Origin: Paenibacillus rubinfantis | Lineage (GTDB): Bacteria; Bacillota; Bacilli; Paenibacillales; Paenibacillaceae | Assembly (NCBI RefSeq): GCF_001486505.1 | Contig: NZ_LN909063.1 | Location: 62,001-126,000 of the forward strand | Direction of reading: 5' to 3' | DNA: 64,000 nt | Shown here: piece after piece, positions 1 through 8,306 of the stretch | Numbering within the stretch: the first letter of the stretch is position 1 | How the letters are laid out: every line of letters begins with the position of its first letter | The notes under the pieces: generated by a model | What the model was told of the DNA's origin: nothing | The model's input: only the letters and a program-made list of their open reading frames with translations | Database searches by the model: none | Translations under genes and position numbers: made by a program

Positions 1-1016
1 CTCGATTTCAGCGAGAACGACTCCTCGCCGGCAACGAGCCGGCGGCTGCGATCGCGCAGCTTCTGCAGGTTGTCGATGCGCCAAGCCACGGTTGTCAGGC
101 CGAATTTCCACTGCTTCACGTGCTCAGGGCTACGCAGATACCAGGTGTTGGGCATAAATTCGGCCAAGTGGCGGTCACCCGCGGCAGCGATCAGTCCAAA
201 GCGGCGGAACAGATCGAAATGGATGCGGTTCGCCGACGTGAAGCTGTTGTTCATCCAGTGGTCTTTTTGACCATGGGCGTTGAACCCTTCTTCGGCATAT
301 TTCTCGGCAAAAGCCCGGTAGATCGGGAACAGATCGGTGCCGCGATAGGAGGCGCGATCCAGCCAGGTGAAATGGTTGATCCCCAGCACGTTCACTTCGA
401 TGTCTTGACGGCGGACTTCGGTAAGTCCCTCCATATCCTGCAGCATTTCCGCGAGCAGCTCCTGCGTGCCAAACACCTCATGGCAGCAGCCAAAGGCTTT
501 GATGCCCGGGAACACCTCGTACAAGGTGCGGGTCAGCACGCTCATCGGGTTCGTGTAATTGATGACCCAGGCGCCGGGCGCGTGGTCACGGATGGCTTCG
601 GCGATCTCCACGTACATCGGAATGCTGCGCAGCGCGCGAATCGCGCCGCCCGGGCCGACGGTATCGCCGACGGATTGATAGACGCCGTAAGCTTCCGGCG
701 TATGTACGTCCGAGCGCATTTCCTCAAACGTGCCGGGGAGGATGGAGATGATCACGAAGTCGGCACCCTTCAGCGCTTCCGGCAAGGTCTTCACCGCTTC
801 GTAACGCCAGCGGCCCACCGCATCCGGATGATCCTGCAGACGGTTACCAATTACCTCATTCGCCTGCGCCGCCGCAAAGTCGATATCATATAAGGCCACC
901 TGCCCGGAGAGCGCCGGTTCCAAAGCCAAGTCGCTCATCAATCCCCATGCCCAACCGCGCGAACCGCCGCCGATATAAGCGATCTTCAAATTTTTGACCG
1001 TTGTTGCTTCTGTCAT
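1..1016 (-). CDS. Family 4 glycoside hydrolase, alpha-galacturonidase type (3' end outside window)
   Basis: The N-terminal 338 residues of a GH4 enzyme; the gene runs off the left edge. The start (MTEATTVKNLKIAYIGGGSRGW) carries a Rossmann NAD-binding loop GGGSRG near residues 16-21. A CHEV motif lies at residues 178-181, followed by GINHF with a probable metal-ligand histidine. GH4 enzymes cleave glycosides by an NAD+- and Mn2+-dependent oxidation-elimination route in the cytoplasm. From family knowledge, CHEV marks alpha-galacturonidases (LplD of Bacillus subtilis), whereas CHSV, CDMP and CNVP mark other specificities. It is divergent from the AraC regulator at 1155, which probably controls it. 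Substrate (galacturonides released from pectin) is inference from the motif. Family assignment is firm. Confidence 0.88.
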   Translation of the reverse strand, partial: MTEATTVKNLKIAYIGGGSRGWAWGLMSDLALEPALSGQVALYDIDFAAAQANEVIGNRLQDHPDAVGRWRYEAVKTLPEALKGADFVIISILPGTFEEMRSDVHTPEAYGVYQSVGDTVGPGGAIRALRSIPMYVEIAEAIRDHAPGAWVINYTNPMSVLTRTLYEVFPGIKAFGCCHEVFGTQELLAEMLQDMEGLTEVRRQDIEVNVLGINHFTWLDRASYRGTDLFPIYRAFAEKYAEEGFNAHGQKDHWMNNSFTSANRIHFDLFRRFGLIAAAGDRHLAEFMPNTWYLRSPEHVKQWKFGLTTVAWRIDNLQKLRDRSRRLVAGEESFSLKS

Positions 1017-1154
1017 AGCTCGTTCACTCCCTTAAATGATGTTACAATAAACATAGAGCAAAAATAGAAAAGTTACCGCACGGATTTTGTTAATTTGAGC
1101 TGATATTCTACATTTATTGCTGTTGTGAGACGTTAGCGTAGGGGAGGGAGCGGA

Positions 1155-2036
1155 ATGAAGATGGAAGGACAGTTAGCGCCGATTCGCCGGATGCTGTTCA
1201 TCGAGGCGGCGAAGCAGCCGGGACGGTTCTCGATGGAGGGGGAGCATTTTCATGATGCCTGGGAGATTTATTATCTCGTATCCGGGGAACGGTGTTATTT
1301 CATCAAAGATCAAATCTACCGCATTTGCGCGGGCGACCTCGTACTCATCCCGGTGAATGTGCTGCATAAGACATCGCCTTCGGGGAAGCTGTCGCAACCC
1401 CATGAGCGGCTGCTGGTGAACTTCCGCACCGAGGCAGTGAGCACGCTGCTTCCCGGGAGGGAGGAAGAGCTGGAGCGGCTTTTTCAACGGTATCCGGTGC
1501 TGCGCTTAAACGCCGAGGAACAGCACCTTGTACAGCCGTTGCTGGCTCGGATGCTGGCGGAGCAGAAGGAGCAGGCCAGCGGTTACGAGGATTACTGCCG
1601 ATTGCTGTTGGCCGAGCTGCTGCTGAACCTGCTCCGTATGGCTCATACACGGCCGAACCACGATGGGGAAGAAGGGGGCGGGAAGCGCCCTTACCGGGAA
1701 ATCGCCGAAGTAGCCCGCTACATCAATGCGCATTACGAAGAGAATCTAAGCTTAAGCGAATTGGCCGGCCGCTTCCACCTCAGTTCGTATTACCTGAGTC
1801 ATATGTTCCCCAGAGTCACGGGCCTGACGTTGGTCGCCTACATCAACCGCGTCCGGATCGAGGAAGCCTCCGCACTGCTGAGTGGCACGGAGCTGCCTGT
1901 GACCGATATTGCCTACCGCGTTGGCTACCAAAGCGTAACCCACTTCGGCCGCATGTTTAAGAAGGCCAAAGGGGTCTCGCCGCAAAGCTACCGGCGTGAG
2001 CAACGTATGTTTAGCGGCAACCGGCGCGATAAATAA
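1155..2036 (+). CDS. AraC-family regulator with N-terminal cupin sensor
   Basis: A 293-residue regulator. The N-terminal half (about 20-110) is a cupin-like sugar-sensing domain with an HDAWEIYYLVSG stretch. The C-terminal about 100 residues hold the two helix-turn-helix motifs of AraC proteins: LSELAGRFHLSSYYLSHMF for the first and ITDIAYRVGYQSVTHFGRMFKK-like for the second, ending GVSPQSYRR. A strong ribosome site (GGGGAGGGAG) precedes the ATG. It is transcribed away from the GH4 gene across a 138-bp gap and most likely activates that gene in response to a pectin- or glycoside-derived sugar. The ligand is unknown. Confidence 0.9.
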   Translation: MKMEGQLAPIRRMLFIEAAKQPGRFSMEGEHFHDAWEIYYLVSGERCYFIKDQIYRICAGDLVLIPVNVLHKTSPSGKLSQPHERLLVNFRTEAVSTLLPGREEELERLFQRYPVLRLNAEEQHLVQPLLARMLAEQKEQASGYEDYCRLLLAELLLNLLRMAHTRPNHDGEEGGGKRPYREIAEVARYINAHYEENLSLSELAGRFHLSSYYLSHMFPRVTGLTLVAYINRVRIEEASALLSGTELPVTDIAYRVGYQSVTHFGRMFKKAKGVSPQSYRREQRMFSGNRRDK

Positions 2037-2060
2037 GGACTAAGAAGGATTCACTCACAT

Positions 2061-3833
2061 TCACTCACGCTCCGACAATGGCCGCTCCTCCACTGCGGGC
2101 ACGGACAACTCCACCATCGTACCGAGCCCCGGCTTGCTGCGCATCCGGAAGGTAAACTCGTGCTCGTAGGTGAGTCTCAAACGCTTGCATGTATTGTACA
2201 GCCCGACATGCTCGGTCCGCTCCTCGTCGGAATGCAGCCGCTCCACGATCTGACGCAGCTCCTCCGCCGGGATGCCGCAGCCGTTGTCGATCACGGTAAT
2301 GTGCAGCCGCTCTTCCTTCCGCCGGAATTTCACCTTGATGAGGCCTTGTCCGTCTTTTTCCTTGATGCCGTGGTAAATGCTGTTCTCCACCAAAGGCTGC
2401 AGCACCAGCTTAATCGTGTACAGGCGAGTGATATCCTCTTCGTAGTCGAACTGGACGTCGAACTTGTTTTTGTACCTTTTTCGCTGGATATTGACGTAGC
2501 TGACGGTGTTGGCAATTTCCTCGCCCCAGGTGACGATTTTGGTTGGGTCGCTAAACGAGTAGGACAGGATATCGGACAAGTCCTCGATCATCTCGCTGGC
2601 TTTGTTCGGCTTGCCGGTCAAGGCCACGGACTCCCAGTACACCGAATGCAACGTGTTGTACAGGAAATGCGGATTGATTTGCGATTGCAGGGCAAGCAGC
2701 TCCATGACTTGAAGGCGGTATTTTTTCTCCAGCAGCTGGGTTTTGATGTACCGGTGTTCGATAAAATGAGTGATCATGTTCTGAATGATGTAGGAGTATT
2801 CGTCCCGCACCTTCAATGGCGGTTTCAGCGGCACCCGGCTGTCGTCGGCCGATTTGATCAACGTGCGAATCATCTTCAGCTGCTTGTAGTTGCGGCGGAT
2901 CAGGTAAAAGGTCAGTAAGAATCCGCAGGCCACCGCGATCATAGCGAATACCAGCGTGTAGTTGAAAATACGCGTTGGCGTTTTGTACAACTCGCTGTGC
3001 GGGATCACCGAGACGTATTTCCACTTATATCGTTCGGACTCGACCTTGGTCACGTTCACTCTACCTTCAGGAGTGTCCATATCAAAGAAGGATGCCGGAT
3101 TTCCGGCGATAGATCGGGTTTGATCCTCCTGCAGCCGCCCGCCGTGATGGTTGGAGAAAATGACGTGGTTCTCCTCATCCAGCACAAACAGCTGTTGATC
3201 CGGGTACTTGGTGATGTCGTCCAAAATGCTCTCGATATACTTTGGCTTAATGTTCAGGATGATCGCGATTTTTTGCGGAACCAGCACGTTATAGAAGGTA
3301 ACGATCGGCGTTGCATCCGATTCGAAGTCGTAAAATTTAATATTCCGGCGCGACGTCCATTTGGCCGGCGGTCCGGTATAGCCCATAAAGGCATCGTACC
3401 AAGCGGTATCGTAAAAATGGTCCAGCGTCACCAATCCCCCCACCGACGACAGGAAACGTTGATATGGGTTGTCGACGTACAGGTAGAACGATTGGATATA
3501 CGGCTTGGAGCTGGTGAACCCGTTTAGGAAGCTGGAGATAATCCGGTAAGAGGTGGAGCTTTCGTAGGTGTAATGCGGATTTTTCAGCACGGACGACAGT
3601 TCATTGAAGATCGCAGTATTGTCGTAAAGCGCCAAGTACAGCGTATCGATCTCGTTCAGGATCATCTCCAGCTGGGTTTGCGACTGATGAAGCAGGAAGC
3701 TGCTGTTCTGATTGATGTCTTTCTTGACGTCGTGCTGCGTCGTCAGGAAGGACAGCGAGCCAAGCAGGATGATCGGCACAAGCAGCGGAACGAGAAATGC
3801 GGTCAGCTGTTTGGCGAAATATTTGTCCCTCAT
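2061..3833 (-). CDS. Sensor histidine kinase, YesM/LytS-like family
   Basis: A 590-residue membrane kinase. A transmembrane helix lies near residues 12-32, then a large extracellular sensor region (about 35-295, dCache-like), a second membrane segment around 290-315, a HAMP-like linker, a His_kinase domain with QINPHFLYNTLHS (phospho-acceptor His389) and a C-terminal HATPase domain with N, G1 (DNGCGIP) and G2 (GLYNTCKRL) boxes. This arrangement is typical of kinases that sense extracellular oligosaccharides in Paenibacillus. Its 5' partner gene at 4594 overlaps its start by four bases, so the pair is co-transcribed. It probably signals availability of the substrate carried by the ABC importer encoded divergently at 4857. 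Confidence 0.93.
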   Translation of the reverse strand: MRDKYFAKQLTAFLVPLLVPIILLGSLSFLTTQHDVKKDINQNSSFLLHQSQTQLEMILNEIDTLYLALYDNTAIFNELSSVLKNPHYTYESSTSYRIISSFLNGFTSSKPYIQSFYLYVDNPYQRFLSSVGGLVTLDHFYDTAWYDAFMGYTGPPAKWTSRRNIKFYDFESDATPIVTFYNVLVPQKIAIILNIKPKYIESILDDITKYPDQQLFVLDEENHVIFSNHHGGRLQEDQTRSIAGNPASFFDMDTPEGRVNVTKVESERYKWKYVSVIPHSELYKTPTRIFNYTLVFAMIAVACGFLLTFYLIRRNYKQLKMIRTLIKSADDSRVPLKPPLKVRDEYSYIIQNMITHFIEHRYIKTQLLEKKYRLQVMELLALQSQINPHFLYNTLHSVYWESVALTGKPNKASEMIEDLSDILSYSFSDPTKIVTWGEEIANTVSYVNIQRKRYKNKFDVQFDYEEDITRLYTIKLVLQPLVENSIYHGIKEKDGQGLIKVKFRRKEERLHITVIDNGCGIPAEELRQIVERLHSDEERTEHVGLYNTCKRLRLTYEHEFTFRMRSKPGLGTMVELSVPAVEERPLSERE

Positions 3834-4594
3834 CCGTTGGCGGGGCCGTTCCGGTATTCGCTGGGCGTTTGGCCGTAATAGCTTTTGAACGTCCGCGTGA
3901 AATTTTTGGCGTTGCTGTAGCCGACCTTCTCGCTGATCTCATACGTTTTGTAGCTGACATCGCGAAGCAGGCTGACGGCCATTTCCATTTTGGTTTGCAG
4001 CACGTAATCGGAGAAGTTTTGCCCGGTCTTTTGCTTGAAAAAGAAACTCAAGTAGTTGGCGTTCATATGCACGAGCCGTGCGACCTCCTCCAGGGAGGCA
4101 TCTTTGTAGTTGGTTTGGACGTATTCCTTAATCTTCTGGATCATGAGACTTTCTCCGCTGCCTGGTCCAGGTGCGGAGGGGTCCGTCCCCAGCTCCGGCG
4201 TTTCCGCAGCGGCTTCCGCTTCCAGCTCTTCTTTGATTTTGCTGAAGACCTCCAGGAGCACGTGGTATTTGGCCGGCTTCAGGATATAGTTGATGACGCG
4301 GTAATGCAAAGCCTGCTGGGCATATTCAAAATCCCGGTAGCCGCTAAGGAAGACAACCTTGATCTGTCGCCGCCGGTTGTACAGCTGCTCGGCCAGCTCG
4401 ATCCCGGACATCACCGGCATCTTAATGTCGGTCAGCACGATGTCCACGCGCTCGCCCTCAGCGATGAAATGGAGCGCTTCTTGTCCGTTATTAGCCTGGC
4501 CGACGACCTGAAAGCCCACTTCATTCCACGGAAAATAACTCGACAACGCTTCGCGCGTCTCCGCTTCGTCATCTACGATCAATAGGTTATACAT
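3830..4594 (-). CDS. Response regulator, REC plus AraC-type DNA-binding domain (YesN-like)
   Basis: A 254-residue regulator. The receiver domain occupies residues 1-120, with the acidic pair VDDE near residue 8 and the phospho-acceptor Asp56 in LTDIKMP. The C-terminal AraC-type domain (about 150-250) ends in the signature GYSNAKNFTRTFKSYYGQTPSEYR. Many YesN relatives are 350-500 residues with a middle domain; this one is the compact form. It is the first gene of a two-gene operon with the histidine kinase (ATGA overlap). The target is very likely the divergent ABC transporter operon 263 bp away, whose promoter has a good -10 but a poor -35, as expected of an activated promoter. Confidence 0.93.
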   Translation of the reverse strand: MYNLLIVDDEAETREALSSYFPWNEVGFQVVGQANNGQEALHFIAEGERVDIVLTDIKMPVMSGIELAEQLYNRRRQIKVVFLSGYRDFEYAQQALHYRVINYILKPAKYHVLLEVFSKIKEELEAEAAAETPELGTDPSAPGPGSGESLMIQKIKEYVQTNYKDASLEEVARLVHMNANYLSFFFKQKTGQNFSDYVLQTKMEMAVSLLRDVSYKTYEISEKVGYSNAKNFTRTFKSYYGQTPSEYRNGPANG

Positions 4595-4785
4595 TCGCTC
4601 ACCCCGGCTTCTATGCAGTCAAATGTAATGGCTTACATTGATTATAACAGATCGCCTAAAATGGGTTGTAAGCGTTTTATCATTCGACGGAAAACATCTG
4701 AAAAAACGATTCTTTTTATAACAAGAAGATACCTTAGGGTAGAATTTCCGCGAAATGGGATACCTTTTTCTAAGGACAGCTACCT

Positions 4786-4814
4786 TATCGGGAGACCCAA
4801 ACTGATTCTATAAT
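4786..4814 (+). promoter_or_regulatory. Probable activator-dependent promoter of the ABC sugar operon
   Basis: A consensus TATAAT lies at 4809-4814. At 17-bp spacing the -35 position reads TATCGG, which is poor, so activation (by the neighbouring response regulator) is likely. A palindromic AGCGCTT element follows at 4815-4825 and another (TGTAATGGCTTACA) lies at 4623-4636; both resemble cre- or LacI-type half-sites only loosely. Confidence 0.5.
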
Positions 4815-4856
4815 AAGAGCGCTTACAAATTTAGTGAGTCCTTAAGGGGGAAATGA

Positions 4857-6224
4857 ATGATGGGAAGAAAAAAGGTTTGGGCGCTAGGCTTGACTATGGC
4901 ACTCCTTCTCGCACTTCTGAACGGCTGCTCATCCGGGGGGAACGAGGCGGCAAAGAATACCTCTACTACAGTCAAAGATGAACCCAGCGAAACTACCGCG
5001 GATGCCGGGAAGCCGGTGACCTTGCGCTTTAGCTGGTGGGGCGGCGAGGATCGTCATGCGGCCACGCTCGAGGCGATCGAGGCGTATAAGAAAATTGCGC
5101 CAAATGTCACGATTGAGGCGGAATATCAAGGGTTTGACGGGTACGAGCAAAAGATCAAAACCCAGCTGACCAGCGGGACCTCGGCCGACATCATGCAGCT
5201 GGACTTGCCGTGGGTGCAGGAACTGGTGACGAAAGGTGACTTCTTCGTTGATTTGAAGACGATGGGGGACTTTAATGCCAGCGGGTTTGACCCCACGTTC
5301 CTGGACAACTTCGGCGTCTATGACGGCAAGCTGGTGGCGGTGCCAACCGGCGTTAATGCCTACTGCTTGATCATCAACAAGACGTTGGCCGACCAACTGG
5401 GTATTCCAACGGACATTCAATGGGATTGGGATACGCTCTATGAGCAAGGTAAAAAGCTGCATGAAGCCGATAGTGGCAAATACCTGCTGCTCGCCGACCA
5501 CGCGGCGTTAACTCAGGATTTCCGCACGATGCTGAAGCAACGTACGGGTGAGCAATGGATCAAGGAAGACTACACTGTTGGCTTCACGAAAGAAGACGCT
5601 GCGGCTAGCTTCGACTGGCTGCAAAAGGCGATGGAAGCCGGCGTATATCAGCCGATCGGTGAAGCGGACCTGTTCTTCGGCAAGCTGGATCAGAACCCGA
5701 AATGGATCAATCAAGAAATGCCGATGACCACATCGATGAGCAGTACGCTGCCGACGTTGAAGACGGTGCTGCCGGAGGGAACCGAAATCGTAACGGCGCT
5801 GCCAGCGATCGCCAAGGATGCCAAAAACACCGGCGTCGTGGTCCGTCCTTCGCAGCTATTCGCCGTCAGCCAAAAAAGCCAACACCAAGAAGAAGCGGTG
5901 AAGTTCCTTAATTGGTTGATGAACGATCCGGAAGCGGCGGTGATTCTGGGTGGGGTTCGTTCGATTCCACCGGTGAAATCGTCGCAGCAAGCCGCCGTGG
6001 AAGCCGGCAAAATCGACGCCGCGATCACCAATGCGGTTGAGCTGGGCCTGGAAAATGCAGGACTGGTGGACAACAGCATTTCCAACAACTCGGAGGTCGC
6101 CAAAATTCTCGAGGACGTCATTCAGAAGGTCAGTTATAACAAAGCCACACCGGAACAGGCCGCCGACGAGCTGATCGCCAGCTTAACATCCAAATTGGCC
6201 GAGATTAAAGACCGTACTCAATAA
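4857..6224 (+). CDS. Extracellular sugar-binding lipoprotein of an ABC importer
   Basis: A 455-residue substrate-binding protein of the carbohydrate family 1 class (MalE/MsmE-like). It has a lipoprotein signal with lipobox LLNGC (Cys24) followed by a Gly/Ser-rich and Thr-rich tether, then the mature fold beginning VTLRFSWWGGEDRH. The motif VGTSADIMQLDLPWVQEL-like region and the C-terminal NWLMNDPEAA are typical of the family. The start at 4857 is 6 bases after AAGGGGG; an ATG at 4860 is an alternative. It is the first gene of a three-gene importer operon with the permeases at 6261 and 7153. No ATPase gene is present, as is usual when a shared MsmX-type ATPase serves several importers. Confidence 0.93.
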   Translation: MMGRKKVWALGLTMALLLALLNGCSSGGNEAAKNTSTTVKDEPSETTADAGKPVTLRFSWWGGEDRHAATLEAIEAYKKIAPNVTIEAEYQGFDGYEQKIKTQLTSGTSADIMQLDLPWVQELVTKGDFFVDLKTMGDFNASGFDPTFLDNFGVYDGKLVAVPTGVNAYCLIINKTLADQLGIPTDIQWDWDTLYEQGKKLHEADSGKYLLLADHAALTQDFRTMLKQRTGEQWIKEDYTVGFTKEDAAASFDWLQKAMEAGVYQPIGEADLFFGKLDQNPKWINQEMPMTTSMSSTLPTLKTVLPEGTEIVTALPAIAKDAKNTGVVVRPSQLFAVSQKSQHQEEAVKFLNWLMNDPEAAVILGGVRSIPPVKSSQQAAVEAGKIDAAITNAVELGLENAGLVDNSISNNSEVAKILEDVIQKVSYNKATPEQAADELIASLTSKLAEIKDRTQ

Positions 6225-6260
6225 ACAGGTTGTTAGCGGTAGGAGGGGAGAGGGTCCGCC

Positions 6261-7151
6261 ATGATCAAACGTAAACGGAACTATCAGTATGTCGGACTGC
6301 TGTACATTTCACCATGGATCATCGGGTTGCTGCTGTTTCAGCTGTATCCTTTCTTGTCTTCGTTTTATTACTCGTTTACGAATTACAACATGGTCAGCGC
6401 CCCGACATGGACGGGTTGGGACAATTACGTCAAGATTTTTACGGGGGATCCGGAGTTCTACCAGTCCCTGAAAGTCACCGGCATTTACGTGCTGCTGGCC
6501 GTTCCGGTTAAGCTCGCCTTCGCCTTGTTTATCGCCATGCTGCTGAGCGCGAAGCTGAAGGGGATCAACCTCTTCCGCACGGTGTATTACCTCCCCTCCA
6601 TTCTGGGGGGGAGCGTGGCGATCTCCGTCCTCTGGCGCTTCCTGTTTATGAAGGAAGGGGTCGTGAACGCCATGTTAGCCCGGCTCCATCTCGGTCCGGT
6701 CGATTGGCTGGGCAGCCCGGATGTGGCCTTATACACGCTAGGCTTGCTGACCGTGTGGCAGTTTGGCTCTTCAATGGTTTTGTTTCTCGCTGGCCTACAG
6801 CAGATTCCAACGGAACTGTACGAAGCCGGATCCATCGACGGCGCCTCCAAAACGCGGATGTTCTTCAAAATCACCGTCCCACTGCTGACGCCTATCGTGT
6901 TATTTAACCTGGTGATGCAGATGGTTAACGCATTCCAGGAGTTTACCGGCGCATTTGTCATCACCGGCGGGGGACCGTTGAAATCAACTTATCTGTATGC
7001 GTTGAAGCTGTACGAGGAAGCTTTTACCTTCTTCAACATGGGTTATGCGTCGGCGTTGTCCTGGGTGCTGTTCGTGATTATCATGGGCGTGACGGCGGTT
7101 ATTTTCAAGAGCTCGGGCAGTTGGGTGCATTATGAGGATGGGGGGCGATGA
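6261..7151 (+). CDS. ABC transporter permease, MalF/UgpA-like
   Basis: A 296-residue inner-membrane permease with six predicted transmembrane helices. The first lies at about 12-35 in SPWIIGLLLFQLYPFLSS. The conserved EAA loop that contacts the ATPase reads LYEAGSIDGASKTRMFFKIT near residues 190-215. It is the second gene of the importer operon, 36 bp after the binding-protein gene and preceded by AGGAGGGGAGAGG. It pairs with the 7153 permease to form the channel. Substrate is unknown from sequence; the context (GH4, BadF kinase) suggests an oligosaccharide. Confidence 0.93.
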   Translation: MIKRKRNYQYVGLLYISPWIIGLLLFQLYPFLSSFYYSFTNYNMVSAPTWTGWDNYVKIFTGDPEFYQSLKVTGIYVLLAVPVKLAFALFIAMLLSAKLKGINLFRTVYYLPSILGGSVAISVLWRFLFMKEGVVNAMLARLHLGPVDWLGSPDVALYTLGLLTVWQFGSSMVLFLAGLQQIPTELYEAGSIDGASKTRMFFKITVPLLTPIVLFNLVMQMVNAFQEFTGAFVITGGGPLKSTYLYALKLYEEAFTFFNMGYASALSWVLFVIIMGVTAVIFKSSGSWVHYEDGGR

Positions 7152-7152
7152 C

Positions 7153-7998
7153 ATGAGGACAAGTGGAATTTTAAGAAAACCATGGGCGAACTACCTCTTT
7201 CTGATCGTGCTCGGTTTCATCATGGTGTATCCGCTGTTGTGGTTGTTCGCTTCTTCGTTCAAAACAAATGCGGACATCTTCGGCTCCACGAAGCTGCTGC
7301 CGGGCAGTTACGTGCGGGATGCCTACTCGCTGGGCTGGCAGGGCACGGGTCAATACGGATTCCAGGATTTCTTCATGAACACGTTTATGCTCGTCGTGCC
7401 AACCGTATTGTTTACGATCCTCTCCAGCGTGTTGGTGGCGTACGGGTTTGCCCGATTCCATTTTCCGTTGAAAACGCTGCTGTTCTCCATCATGATCGCC
7501 ACCTTGATGCTGCCGAATGCGTCGATCATGATTCCGCGATACATTCTGTTTAACAAGCTGGGGTGGCTGGATTCGTATCTGCCGTTTATTATCCCGGCGG
7601 CCTTCGCGACGGGCGCGTTTTTCGTCTACCTGATGATCCAGTTCATCCGCGGCTTGCCCCGGGACCTGGACGAAGCGGCGACGATTGACGGGTGCAACTC
7701 GTTTACGGTGTTGACCCGGGTGCTGCTGCCGCTGTGTAAACCGGCGATCTTCTCTGTGGGGATCTTCCAGTTCATGTGGACGTGGAACGACTTCTTCAAC
7801 TCGATTATCTACATCAGCAGCGTGCGGAAGTTCACCGTGTCGCTGGGGCTGCGCTTGTCGCTGGATGCCTCGTCCGCGGTCTCCTGGAATCAGGTCATCG
7901 CAATGTCGGTCGTCAGCATCGTACCGTGTATCCTGCTGTTTTTCCTGGCCCAGAAATACTTCGTTGAGGGGATTTCAACGACGGGGTTGAAGGGGTAG
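7153..7998 (+). CDS. ABC transporter permease, MalG/UgpE-like
   Basis: A 281-residue permease with six predicted membrane helices and the EAA loop LDEAATIDGCNSFTVLTRVLL near residues 175-195. The C-terminus ends QKYFVEGISTTGLKG, which is characteristic of MalG-type subunits. An in-frame ATG at 7132 exists, but the ATG at 7153 directly follows the preceding stop codon and has GGATGGGGGG at correct spacing, so I prefer 7153. It completes the CUT1 importer. The operon ends in a repeat-rich gap that converges with the GH4 operon on the other strand. Confidence 0.92.
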   Translation: MRTSGILRKPWANYLFLIVLGFIMVYPLLWLFASSFKTNADIFGSTKLLPGSYVRDAYSLGWQGTGQYGFQDFFMNTFMLVVPTVLFTILSSVLVAYGFARFHFPLKTLLFSIMIATLMLPNASIMIPRYILFNKLGWLDSYLPFIIPAAFATGAFFVYLMIQFIRGLPRDLDEAATIDGCNSFTVLTRVLLPLCKPAIFSVGIFQFMWTWNDFFNSIIYISSVRKFTVSLGLRLSLDASSAVSWNQVIAMSVVSIVPCILLFFLAQKYFVEGISTTGLKG

Positions 7999-8068
7999 GG
8001 AAAAGAGGGGGCGGCGGGGCCCAAGGCTGGAGGTGCTCTAGGGGGGTTCGCCCGGCGTGATGCGGAAT

Positions 8069-8246
8069 TGTTGTATTTCCTACAACATTTGAACGGTGAA
8101 ACTAGCCAATAGGGCGGAAATGTTGCAATTCCTACAACATTTCTTCCACTCCAAACTGGCCTGCGGGGTTGAAATTGTTGTACTAACTGCAACATTCTAG
8201 CCGGTGGCCGCCCAAACTCCAGAAAAATGTTGCACTTTTTGCAACA
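8069..8246. repeat. Four evenly spaced hairpin repeats TGTTGyA-N5-TrCAACA
   Basis: Four 19-bp palindromes occur at 8069-8087, 8121-8139, 8176-8194 and 8228-8246. Each is TGTTG(T/C)A, five spacer bases, T(A/G)CAACA. Centres are 52, 55 and 52 bp apart. Both arms vary together (TA or CA in the left arm, TA or TG in the right), and flanks AAAT/ATTT extend the pairing. They sit between converging gene ends, so they are more likely RNA hairpins or a dispersed intergenic repeat family than promoter operators. Confidence 0.85.
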
Positions 8247-8290
8247 AAAAAAGAGCTCCTCTCCCAAAACCACGGGAGGGGAGTTCTTTA
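8244..8290 (-). terminator. Rho-independent terminator of the GH4 operon
   Basis: The stem AAGAGCTCCTCTCCC (8251-8265) pairs with GGGAGGGGAGTTCTT (8274-8288), allowing G-U pairs, around an 8-base loop. On the minus strand it is followed by a run of seven T. It lies just after the stop of the GH4 gene and could also stop transcription of the ABC operon. Confidence 0.8.
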
Positions 8291-8306
8291 TGATGTGATG
8301 CAAGGT

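Noticed and set aside
4815..4828. AGCGCTTACA as a catabolite-responsive (cre) site
   Set aside because: Matches the cre consensus only in the central part; not strong enough to call.
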